Source: JAFEDN01 sp963712715 | GTDB lineage: Bacteria; Pseudomonadota; Gammaproteobacteria; Coxiellales; Coxiellaceae | Assembly: GCA_963712715.1 (NCBI GenBank) | Contig: CAVQJI010000040.1 | Span: forward strand, 86,606-150,605 | Reading direction: 5' to 3' | Length of the DNA: 64,000 nt | Part shown: positions 8,348 to 19,402 of the stretch, in pieces | Layout of the letters: every line of letters begins with the position of its first letter | Position numbering within the stretch: the stretch's first letter is position 1 | The notes under the pieces: model-generated | The model's database searches: none | Told to the model about the DNA's origin: nothing | Seen by the model: the letters and a program-made list of their open reading frames with translations, nothing else | Position numbers and translations under genes: made by a program

Positions 8348-8852
8348 GTCTTTTGTTTCGATTGACCACTGCAAATGGCGTTAATGTATGTTCCCGAAGA
8401 GAGTGGGTGCTCATAATGTCAAATACCTTTATTCCGCGAACGATTTCCGCATCGGCTATTAGCTGGCGATGACAGCGCCAGGGCACGGCTTCGGCGCACA
8501 TGATGGCGACATTTTTGCTGAGTTTGATTATTTGATTTAATTTACGCAGAGCTAAAAAAAATTCGGGGGTCTGCATATAATCGGCGTAACCACGAAAAGC
8601 GCTATGGCGCCAGCCCTGGTTAATAGAATCGCGTAGAGATTTTCGCCGTCCTCCCAGCTCCGGCAAATGCGTATACTTAATTTTTGCTTTCTTCAACGCC
8701 CCCTGTAATCTCAGTTTATTAAACCAGGGGACGTATCGTGATTTAGGAAAACTCCGGACATCAACCAGATGGCTGATTTTATGCGCCTGTAACATAGCCA
8801 AAAATTCTTCAAGAGAATGCGTTGAATGGCCTATGCTGAAGAGCTTGGGCAT
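8304..8852 (-). CDS. DUF488 domain protein
   Basis: This 182-residue cytoplasmic protein belongs to the DUF488 family, whose biochemical role is not established. The family N-terminus is clear (KLFSIGHSTHSLEEFLAML, then LVDVRSFPKSRYVPWF), as are the conserved LPELGGRR block and the CAEAVPWRCHRQLIAD motif with its Cys, Arg and His. Its ATG overlaps the stop of the upstream DUF4142 gene by one base (TAATG), so the pair is probably translated from one mRNA. The length is typical. Confidence 0.9.
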   Translation of the reverse strand: MPKLFSIGHSTHSLEEFLAMLQAHKISHLVDVRSFPKSRYVPWFNKLRLQGALKKAKIKYTHLPELGGRRKSLRDSINQGWRHSAFRGYADYMQTPEFFLALRKLNQIIKLSKNVAIMCAEAVPWRCHRQLIADAEIVRGIKVFDIMSTHSLREHTLTPFAVVNRNKRPIQIFYPFALESPK

Positions 8853-9424
8853 TATTTCGCAGAGAGCGTGCTTTGGGTTTCCTTCGCCATTTTAAGATGA
8901 TGGATAACCGCAATACGGGTAGCCTTTAAATGCTCCTTCAGTGCAGTGTTCGACGCCTCTGGCTGTAGTTTGGTTTCAATCGCACGCAATGCTTCTTCGT
9001 GACCCTGCACCATCGCCTGCATATAAGTATTATTAAATTCATTCTGAGGAACGGAGGCTAATTTTTTCAGCAGTGCTTCATTCTGTTTTTGGATCATATC
9101 GGATTTTTCTGAAGCCATTGGAATAATATTATATTTTTGAGCCAATGCTTTGGTTTCTGCGAGATTTTTGCCATGATCGGTTATCATTCGTTGTGCAAAA
9201 TTCTTAACTTCAGGATTAGTGCTCCGCTTTAACGCTTCTTGACCTGCGGCAATTTCGCCTTTATTGATTTTGATCAGGATTTTAATAATTTTCCCGTCAT
9301 TTTTTTGAGCCTCTGTTTGACTGACTGCCGCCGTCGAGGTATTTTTATGCTCCATGGGAGCCGCGGAGGCGCATAATGACAGAAATGAAAAAGACAAAAA
9401 CACAAATAGCTTTTTAGTTTGCAT
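8852..9424 (-). CDS. DUF4142 domain secreted protein
   Basis: This 190-residue protein has a signal peptide (MQTKKLFVFLSFSFLSLCASAA) followed by a helical DUF4142 domain, a ferritin-like four-helix fold found in many periplasmic stress-associated proteins. Family motifs include NKGEIAAGQEAL, NPEVKNFAQRMITDH and YMQAMVQGHEEAL. I placed the start at 9424 because AAGGAGA lies 7-13 nt upstream and the signal peptide begins there; a longer in-frame start at 9538 would overlap phhA and bury the signal. The gene is divergent from phhA, 94 bp apart, and coupled to the DUF488 gene. Periplasmic location is inferred from the signal. Confidence 0.88.
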   Translation of the reverse strand: MQTKKLFVFLSFSFLSLCASAAPMEHKNTSTAAVSQTEAQKNDGKIIKILIKINKGEIAAGQEALKRSTNPEVKNFAQRMITDHGKNLAETKALAQKYNIIPMASEKSDMIQKQNEALLKKLASVPQNEFNNTYMQAMVQGHEEALRAIETKLQPEASNTALKEHLKATRIAVIHHLKMAKETQSTLSAK

Positions 9425-9518
9425 GGGGTTTCTCCTTGAAATAAATAAAATAAATCCTAATATTCTATTATAATATAAATTCAGGATTTTGACGATTTGA
9501 ATAAAAGAGGTATTTTTC

Positions 9519-10295
9519 ATGTTTAAATACGTAGCCAAAAAACCCGACGAAAAAGGGTATATTCATTTTACGGATGAAGAAAACGCTATCTGGGAATTAT
9601 TGCTGGCAAGGCAATTAGAAGTGGTGCAGGGACGTGCCTGCGATGAATTTCTTCAGGGCTTAAAAAAGCTGAATTTCTCTAAAACCCATATTCCGCAGTG
9701 TCCTGAGGTATCTGAAGTTTTACAGGCGGCGACGGGCTGGTCGGTAGTGCCGGTGGCGGCCATTATTCCATTGTCCGAGTTTTTCCGGTTATTGGCCAAT
9801 CGCCAATTTCCCGCGGCCAGTTTTATTCGCCGCCGGGAAGATCTGGATTATCTGCAGGAACCGGATATATTTCATGAATACTTTGGACATTGTCCCATGT
9901 TAACGCATCCCGCTTACGCTGATTTTGTGCACTGGTATGGGGAGACGGCGTTACGCGTCCCGGCTTCTCTGCAATCATTATTAGGGCGTTTGTTCTGGTT
10001 TACCATTGAATTTGGTCTGGCCCACACTTCGCATGGCTTGCGCATTTATGGCGGTGGCATTCTCTCTTCGATGACCGAAAGCGTCTACGCCCTGGAAAAT
10101 AACGACGTGCAGCGGCTGAATTTCGATATCGTCAAAATTCTCAATTCCTCTTATCGTTACGACGAAATTCAAAAACGCTACTTTGTGCTCAATGATTTAA
10201 ATCAGCTCTATAAAATCAAAGACGAGCGAATTGTCCACATGGTCAAAGCCATCGCCTCCGGCGCGGACCCTGGCGAAGATTTCGTGATCTGTTAA
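9519..10295 (+). CDS. phhA: Phenylalanine 4-hydroxylase
   Basis: This non-haem iron, pterin-dependent enzyme converts phenylalanine to tyrosine. The 258-residue protein is the short bacterial monomeric form. The metal site is complete: H119 and H124 in FHEYFGH and E164 in FTIEFGL; the pterin/substrate loop EDLDYLQEPDIF is also present. The start at 9519 has AAAGAGG 9 nt upstream. In Legionella, PhhA supports tyrosine-derived pigment formation and compensates for tyrosine auxotrophy; a similar role here is inference. The last 517 bp are duplicated at 14629-15145. Confidence 0.96.
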   Translation: MFKYVAKKPDEKGYIHFTDEENAIWELLLARQLEVVQGRACDEFLQGLKKLNFSKTHIPQCPEVSEVLQAATGWSVVPVAAIIPLSEFFRLLANRQFPAASFIRRREDLDYLQEPDIFHEYFGHCPMLTHPAYADFVHWYGETALRVPASLQSLLGRLFWFTIEFGLAHTSHGLRIYGGGILSSMTESVYALENNDVQRLNFDIVKILNSSYRYDEIQKRYFVLNDLNQLYKIKDERIVHMVKAIASGADPGEDFVIC

Positions 10296-10344
10296 CAATA
10301 TGGATCAAGTCGCGGGACGACGGTGCTGAACCGCAGTTTTAATT

Positions 10345-10690
10345 GCATCCGATACATTTTATTTTGTACTCCTGCTTGTTGTGCTACGCCAGAGAGTGCC
10401 TTGAATTCAACTGCTGCTTGCTTACGCAATTCCAATCGCTCTAAGTCAGCAGCTAATTGATCGGATAGTTCCTGTCTTTTTGTGCTTGTGCGATTTCAGG
10501 TTTGCGTAGATCGCCATTCTGAGCAATAAGATAGCAGGCAAAACGAGAGAGATGGTAGTCCTCAATTTTACGCTGTCCTCCTTTACCTACCTCGATCATT
10601 TTGCCGGCGTTGGCAAAATGATGGTCTGGTTCATTTCCTGATTCACGCCATTCTCAACTTTTCGCTCCTGCTAATAACAATTCAAACTGC
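10345..10690 (-). pseudogene. dinD: DNA damage-inducible protein D (dinD) remnant
   Basis: Reading the minus strand gives WRESGNEPDHHFANAGKMIE, then VGKGGQRKIEDYHLSRFACY, then LIAQNGDLRKPEIAQAQ, the core signature of DinD/BRO-N-like proteins. After QAQ the frame shifts and about 8 residues of the normal TYFAVQTR segment are missing. The match resumes in another frame with SDQLAADLERLELRKQAA and EFKALSGVAQQAGVQNKM, then stops abruptly. Both termini are absent. This is a decayed fragment, probably left by an accessory insertion together with the nearby RhuM gene. Confidence 0.8.
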
Positions 10691-10796
10691 AAGGGTGGGA
10701 TCTCTAATCTATTTATTAATAAAAATGGTGATAGTATGCGCCAATACTTTACGAGCAATGCGATATGACAAGGTGTCAGTGCTCGTTCCCCACCCC

Positions 10797-13700
10797 TTAG
10801 CTCAACACCTGGAAACTCGACGGGTGCGAATCCGTCTGTAGTGCTGTTCTTGTTGCTGTTTTCAGGGGTAAGAACGAATAAAAATTGCTAGCGGTTTTTA
10901 GGCAATCATAAGTTCTGTCAAAACAATTTTGTAATAATCGGCAACTGGTGTTGACGGCAGATCGTACAAAAGTGACATTTTTATAGAGTAGAAGACTCAT
11001 TCCCACCATACCCACAATCATAGCTCCATCAGCAGCGGGAGTGAGTAACGATTCTGCGGATTCACTTGAGCTGGAACTGGAACTGGGTAATTCGGGAAGA
11101 GCCAAGTTAGAAAAGGAACCCATGTCATGGAAGCCAGAGGAATGAGTTAAAGGGATATCGGTAGGGGTGACCTGATGAATATCCTCACCAATGATTTCGA
11201 TGGAACTCCCAGCACCCCAGGACATTTTTTTAGAAGTCTCTCTTTGAATATCACTATCGAAAACGTCATATCGGCGACTGGGTTTCAAGTTATGTCGTCC
11301 ATGACGAACTGGACGACCGTGCGTTGACGATGAATCGCTTGATTTTAATGTAGCAGTGTAACCATTATATTGCGCATTGGCATGACAAAGTTGATCTTGG
11401 CAATACCGTTGCCATTGAAAACTTTCAATTTCCGCTAACAAACTGGAGGAGACATTGTTGCCATACAACCATAGCAAATTTAAACGTGTGGAAGAATAAA
11501 CATCAGCCAGTGCCTGAGCGCCGATATCAGTAATATTGTTATATACCAAGGTTAAGGCAGTGATATTAGTAAAAGGTAGTACTTGGGCCAAAGCCAATAT
11601 TCCTTTATCACCAATATTATTATAAGGTAAATAAAACTCTTGAATGGCTGATCCCGGTATATATTGGGATAAAGCGATCATGTCGTCATCAGTTAGATTA
11701 CAAGAACTCAATTGAAGCACTTGTAATTTTCTGATACCAGGACCTAACGGCAATATCGAATCTATCAATGTAATGTGATCAAACATTAGCGTTGTAATTA
11801 ATGAAAATTTTATTCCGTCAGCGAATAGAGTCAGTGTTTCGTTATTCAATTGATAACCTTCTAACCGAAACTCAGTAATTTGTGTTAATGGGAATGCGCG
11901 AGATAACGCCCTCATACTGTTGACAGTTAATAAGTCCCCATATCCTATTAACTCAAAAGCCCAAAAATTAGTTTGATTTAATTGCTCAGCTAAGGTGACG
12001 ATGCCTTGTTCGCCAGATTGACTCCCAATGACAAAAGCATGAGTTAGAGAAGGGAGTTTCTTCAAACTATCCGTTAATGAGATCATTCCACTATCAGTGA
12101 TCTGACTACTTCGAAGTCCTACAGTGTCTAAACTGGTATGTTGAATCATTTGGGCAAAATAAGCAGCTCCTTGATCGGTAATTAGATCGCCCTTTACCCA
12201 TAATTCTGTTAATGCTAAATTGTTTTTAACCAGCGCAGTCAAAGCTCGCACCGTTTCGTCGCCAAGGCGAGAACCATCCAAAATGGTTCTCTGTATCGGC
12301 ATCTCCGCCAGTGTTTGTGCTAAAATTTGACCTGCTGTATCATCAATATTCACACCTTCCATATAAAATCGATTGATTTTCGTTTTATTTAATTGCTCGG
12401 CTAGGGCAATGATTCCGCTATTATCTACATTAGGAAAGCAGATATCAAAATATGTTAACTGCATATTGGGTAGCACATCAGTCAAATATTGTAGTCCTTG
12501 ACTGGTTAAACCTTCTCCCCCAGGATACATGGTATCATAACAACCTAACTCTATGGTATTGATCTGGGAAGTTTTTAAATAGTTCTGAGTGAAAGCTTCC
12601 ATATCGGCATCGGCAAAGTAATCATAAATGTACAAGGTAGTTAATGGTGCCCCTCTTGCTGTTACTGCGGTTAGAATTTTAACCATTTCAATTCCAGTTA
12701 AATTCTTATAGGAAAGTTGTAAAAAGTCTAAATTTGCTAAGTTAAATAACGGAATTTGTGCAACCAGATCATCGACTGAATCGCTTAAATTAACGGTACG
12801 AAATTGACTTTGAATCAGTTCAAGAAAGCAATCCGTGGTTAATTCAGTCGCCCACTCCGGATAACCGAAGCCTAATTCAAATCCAGGCTTATCTGGACAA
12901 CGAATCGCTTCTAAAATGCTCAGGATAATTATTTGGAAAAAATAAAATTCTATCGTTAACTTTATGCCTTTTAATAATACGGCGGGCAATTGTTGCTTCC
13001 AGACAGACGTCTTTAAACCTAATAACCACCACAATAAATATTGACGATAGAGGCGTTGGGGTAAAGAATACATTTTTTGGAATCGTGATCGCTGACTGGC
13101 TTTAAATTCTGGTGATAATGTCGTCAGCACCTCCAATGCTTTGCCTTTGGTATATAAGACCGCAATTAATTCTTCTTTCGAATAACCGGCCTCTTTGAGG
13201 CGCAGTAAATCTTTAAATCCCACACCGTGTGCAATCTTGGCTAGATATTGCAGCGCATTAAGTTGCGTGTTCTTTTTTCCTTTTAATGCTACCTTACACA
13301 AAGCATCAAAAATTTGTCGCCGCTCTTCACTCGATATACGCCCATCCCAACGCACTAGACTTTCTAGTTTTTGTAGTTTCCCGCTTAATGACATAAAAGC
13401 CATGCTGGAAATGCCGGGCAGATATTCATACACCCCATCCCGCAACCAACCGCCGTTTTTTTGGAGGTGAGTATCAATGGTTTGCAGGTAATTGTTTAGC
13501 ATATCCGGTGAGGTGCGCCGTGCTCCCCAGAGACTAGAAATACTTTGTAACCCGCCAATGACGAGGGGACTGGCTAAAATCAACCTTAGCCACCGGGCTT
13601 CTAAACCTGCTAATAAACGCACTAAACTATCAATACCTTTTTGATCCGAGCCGATAAATGAGGACTGGAACTCTTGAAGATCGGCAGAGCCGGTTTGGAT

Positions 13701-14168
13701 CAGCTTAACCAAGCGATAAATCAGCATGGAATAAATAAAAATGTGAACGGACGTAAATAATCCTAATTCCAGACCCCGCGCAAATCCCTGCACCGCATAG
13801 GCTTTCAACAAACCCCACGTGCTTTTTAACAGGATAGACCGCTCCGCTGGTCGGACTCGCGGCCAGGCGCTGTCTTGGGTTTCCGGTCCCAGATCACGAG
13901 CCGAAAGCAACGGCCACTGCAATAACTTTTCCAACGCATGATCTAAGCTGCTCCACTTCATCCGGGAACAAGTACTCCACTCTTGTTGAAACAGAGTGAG
14001 TAAATATTGACTGTCAACCGGAATCTCTTTGCGCTCGATATTTAAATCAGACAGAAAATTATCGAGTTCGCTATCATCTGAAAATGGAAAATAACTGCCA
14101 CCTCCTTTTCCTTGAATACTGAGTGAGGGGACTAAGGGGTTGTCATTATCTGTTGTTCCTAATTGCAT
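10797..14168 (-). CDS. Large leucine-rich-repeat membrane protein, candidate effector
   Basis: This 1123-residue protein has an N-terminal helical region (about 1-470) with hydrophobic segments near 135-160 and 400-420. About 15 leucine-rich repeats of the ribonuclease-inhibitor type follow, roughly residues 480-960 (for example LTLVYNNITDIGAQALADV). Next come a charged Ser-rich linker and a C-terminal hydrophobic stretch near 1050-1070 (IVGMVGMSLLLY). RI-type LRRs are typical of eukaryotic proteins and of Legionella/Coxiella effectors. AGGGAGAAACCGAC precedes the ATG. The gene lies between two phhA copies. Function is unknown; the effector role is inference. Confidence 0.7.
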   Translation of the reverse strand: MQLGTTDNDNPLVPSLSIQGKGGGSYFPFSDDSELDNFLSDLNIERKEIPVDSQYLLTLFQQEWSTCSRMKWSSLDHALEKLLQWPLLSARDLGPETQDSAWPRVRPAERSILLKSTWGLLKAYAVQGFARGLELGLFTSVHIFIYSMLIYRLVKLIQTGSADLQEFQSSFIGSDQKGIDSLVRLLAGLEARWLRLILASPLVIGGLQSISSLWGARRTSPDMLNNYLQTIDTHLQKNGGWLRDGVYEYLPGISSMAFMSLSGKLQKLESLVRWDGRISSEERRQIFDALCKVALKGKKNTQLNALQYLAKIAHGVGFKDLLRLKEAGYSKEELIAVLYTKGKALEVLTTLSPEFKASQRSRFQKMYSLPQRLYRQYLLWWLLGLKTSVWKQQLPAVLLKGIKLTIEFYFFQIIILSILEAIRCPDKPGFELGFGYPEWATELTTDCFLELIQSQFRTVNLSDSVDDLVAQIPLFNLANLDFLQLSYKNLTGIEMVKILTAVTARGAPLTTLYIYDYFADADMEAFTQNYLKTSQINTIELGCYDTMYPGGEGLTSQGLQYLTDVLPNMQLTYFDICFPNVDNSGIIALAEQLNKTKINRFYMEGVNIDDTAGQILAQTLAEMPIQRTILDGSRLGDETVRALTALVKNNLALTELWVKGDLITDQGAAYFAQMIQHTSLDTVGLRSSQITDSGMISLTDSLKKLPSLTHAFVIGSQSGEQGIVTLAEQLNQTNFWAFELIGYGDLLTVNSMRALSRAFPLTQITEFRLEGYQLNNETLTLFADGIKFSLITTLMFDHITLIDSILPLGPGIRKLQVLQLSSCNLTDDDMIALSQYIPGSAIQEFYLPYNNIGDKGILALAQVLPFTNITALTLVYNNITDIGAQALADVYSSTRLNLLWLYGNNVSSSLLAEIESFQWQRYCQDQLCHANAQYNGYTATLKSSDSSSTHGRPVRHGRHNLKPSRRYDVFDSDIQRETSKKMSWGAGSSIEIIGEDIHQVTPTDIPLTHSSGFHDMGSFSNLALPELPSSSSSSSESAESLLTPAADGAMIVGMVGMSLLLYKNVTFVRSAVNTSCRLLQNCFDRTYDCLKTASNFYSFLPLKTATRTALQTDSHPSSFQVLS

Positions 14169-14261
14169 GTCGGTTTCTCCCTTTGATTAAAATATCCCAT
14201 TATCTTGGCTGATGGAGTCGTTATGTCAGCATCCCATATCCGCCAGCAAAAGTCACTCTGA

Positions 14262-14450
14262 TTAATAGCGGCTGAATGAGGTCGTTGGATGTGAGTTCGT
14301 GTAGGGTGCTGTCCTGGTTTTATGAGATGAATGAAATGTATAAGAATTCATAGAAATTTTGGGACTTTCATGGATTCCACCAAAACATCTCTGCAACAAT
14401 TGATAACCAACGTTGAGGGTAGATCGAACAAGAGTCATATTTTTATGCCA
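14262..14450 (-). pseudogene. C-terminal remnant of a second LRR-protein paralogue
   Basis: Minus-strand translation gives KNMTLVRSTLNVGYQLLQRC and, further on, HKTRTAPYTNSHPTTSFSRY before a TAA. This aligns without gaps over much of its length to the last 58 residues of the neighbouring LRR protein (KNVTFVRSAVNTSCRLLQNC, and TRTALQTDSHPSSF). Only the tail of the paralogue survives and no upstream LRR sequence adjoins it, so it is a deletion relic. It implies that at least two tandem LRR genes once stood here. Confidence 0.7.
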
Positions 14451-14544
14451 TTCGGAACTTTCTTTTCATATCTAAATTCTATATGGATAAGAATAAGATC
14501 TTATGTAATTTTGTTGAACAGACCTGTAAATTATAGGAGGTCTT

Positions 14545-14604
14545 ATGTTATTAGAAGATTTTATCATTACAGTCTATTGCTTGCGCGGACTGAGTTTTTC
14601 ATGA
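14545..14604 (+). pseudogene. Possible N-terminal fragment of an IS transposase
   Basis: After a strong ribosome site (ATAGGAGGTCTT) an ATG opens MLLEDFIITVYCLRGLSFS and then stops. The first 13 residues resemble the N-terminus of IS982-type transposases, where an acidic segment normally follows YCL. The frame then departs. It lies 25 bp before the truncated phhA copy, so an IS fragment may mark the rearrangement breakpoint. The match is short and the call is tentative. Confidence 0.35.
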
Positions 14605-14628
14605 TCGAATCATCTTGAAAATAACTTT

Positions 14629-15145
14629 GTTTTTCCGGTTATTAGCCAATCGCCAATTTCCCGCGGCCAGTTTTATTCGCCGCCGGGAAGATCTGGATTA
14701 TCTGCAGGAACCGGATATCTTTCATGAATATTTTGGACATTGTCCCATGTTAACGCATCCTGCTTACGCTGATTTTGTGCACTGGTATGGGGAGACGGCG
14801 TTACGCGTCCCGGCTTCTCTGCAATCATTATTAGGGCGTTTGTTCTGGTTTACCATTGAATTTGGTCTGGCCCACACTTCGCATGGCTTGCGCATTTATG
14901 GCGGTGGCATTCTCTCTTCGATGACCGAAAGCGTCTACGCCCTGGAAAATAACGACGTGCAGCGGCTGAATTTCGATATCGTCAAAATTCTCAATTCCTC
15001 TTATCGTTACGACGAAATTCAAAAACGCTACTTTGTGCTCAATGATTTAAATCAGCTCTATAAAATCAAAGACGAGCGAATTGTCCACATGGTCAAAGCC
15101 ATTGCTTCCGGGGCGGATCCCGGTGAAGATTTCGTGATTTGTTAA
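14629..15145 (+). pseudogene. phhA: 5'-truncated second copy of phhA
   Basis: The sequence repeats bases 9779-10295 at a constant offset of 4850 bp. The first 86 codons are missing, so most of the N-terminal part is gone although the iron ligands (FHEYFGH and FTIEFGL) remain. A frame is open from 14615, but its first residues (MKITL) come from unrelated sequence without a ribosome site. Differences from the full copy are few and synonymous, clustered at both ends, with 341 identical bases between. It is probably not a functional enzyme. Confidence 0.85.
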
Positions 15146-15292
15146 TACTCAGTTGGCAGTTAAAATCTCTTCCATACGCGTAATTATGTCAGGTTTGTCA
15201 AATTAAAAGCCTGACACAAATGGCATAGCAATTATGGCAGTTGGTTGCTGGTGAGCGCTCCACCAATATCCCATAAAGCCAAGTTAATTTCT

Positions 15293-16051
15293 CTAAAAAT
15301 TAATCAAATTGATAATCAGCTTAATCATCAGTTCCTTATCAGTGGGGTTGCTTTGTGCTACCAGTAATGCTAGGGCTGTAAGACCGTTGTCATTAATCTT
15401 TACCTCCCCAGATGTTTTAAATCGATGATGGTTTTTTTCCAAAAACCAAACAAATAGAAATGCCCCAATGCGCTTATTGCCATCGCTGAATGGATGATTT
15501 TTTATAAAAAAGTACAATAAATGTGCTGCTTGCTCTTCAATGGTCCCATAGACATATTGTCCATTTGCCTCATCGATTTGAAGTGTTTCAGATTCACTTG
15601 ATTCTTGAATCAATCTCACGGTTTTTTCTAACTGAGAAAATCCATTCTTTAACTGCTTGAGCCTTTCCTGATTAACCGTATAGCCTTTGACAAGATGGTC
15701 ACTCAGACGCTGGGTCGCCCACATTCTAAATTGGGTTGCACGTTGCGAATTAATGCGATAACCTACAGAAATAATCATATCCAAATTGTAAACTTCTTGG
15801 GTACGGAGTACCTGTCTTTTGCCTTCTTGTTGAACTATTTCCATTTTGGAAATCGTTGCCTCCCTATCTAACTCTTTGTCTTTTATTATATTTTTAATAT
15901 GTTTATTTATCGCAGGCACTTCTGTGCCAAAAACTTGGGCAATCTGCTTTTGGGTTAGCTATACAGTGCTATCGCAAAATCTGACTTCGACCCGCATCTG
16001 GTGACGAGATCCCTCATAAATGAGTACTCCCCCTTGATTTTCTATCTTCAT
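15293..16051 (-). pseudogene. RhuM-family protein with Fic/Doc domain, interrupted by an amber codon
   Basis: The full frame runs from ATG at 16051 (MKIENQGGVLIYEGSRHQ) for 252 codons and contains one in-frame TAG at 15961-15959, codon 31. There the family has Trp in V-W-L-T-Q-K-Q-I-A, so a single TGG to TAG change explains it. The RhuM core follows (LDMIISVGYRINSQRATQFR), then a Fic-like motif HPFSDGNKRIG near the C-terminus. RhuM was named from a Salmonella pathogenicity island and its role is unclear; Fic domains usually transfer AMP or other groups. A later ATG at 15919 could start a 208-residue product lacking the N-terminus. Confidence 0.8.
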
Positions 16052-16439
16052 AAAAACGTCACATTATCAATTAAAATTATTAACATCATACTCTAACGCT
16101 CTCTGGCTTAAAAATCTCACTAATCCAAAAACTATTCCTTAAGAACATTTAAGTTAACAGGCACCCAGCAACGCTACTTATTTTCAAAATATACGAGATC
16201 ATTTCAATTATTAATTTTATCTTCATAATTCCCTCCTTGCCGGTTTCACAGCCATTAAATAAAAAACAAAATATTACGAATACTAAAAATAATAACTCAC
16301 TAATTAATAGCGTCAGAGGAATTGAACCTCCGGCTGCTAACTCTAAACCTGGTAGCTTAAATACTCTCCATTCCATCAAATCAGCCATTAAGAAATTGAT
16401 AAAGTTGGTTTAACCAATCTCTCCACAACGAACGGTATC

Positions 16440-16472
16440 AGGCTTGTCAATTTTCGCCAAATTGACAAGCCT
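16440..16472 (-). terminator. Stem-loop downstream of uvrA
   Basis: AGGCTTGTCAATTT pairs perfectly with AAATTGACAAGCCT around a 5-nt loop, 5 bp past the uvrA stop on the transcribed strand. No long T-run follows, so termination is likely but may be weak or bidirectional. Confidence 0.6.
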
Positions 16473-16477
16473 GAAAC

Positions 16478-19313
<2,836 letters not shown>

Positions 19314-19402
19314 CCCCCAGCCTATGTTGACGTGCCAAAATGGATTATCATACCCTAAGTGACCGGATAAATCATCACGGCAAAACATGAGTGCTTAAGA
19401 TT

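Noticed and set aside
9425..9538. Longer N-terminus for the DUF4142 protein
   Set aside because: It would bury the signal peptide and overlap the phhA start; the ribosome site is in front of 9424.
16310..16400. tRNA-like T-arm (GGAGGTTCAATTCCTCT, minus strand) inside an open frame of 79 residues at 16149-16388
   Set aside because: The T stem-loop is good but no matching acceptor, D-arm or anticodon arm could be built. The frame itself (hydrophobic segment LTLLISELLFLVFVIFCFLF) has no ribosome site or recognised family. Neither a tRNA nor a gene is claimed.
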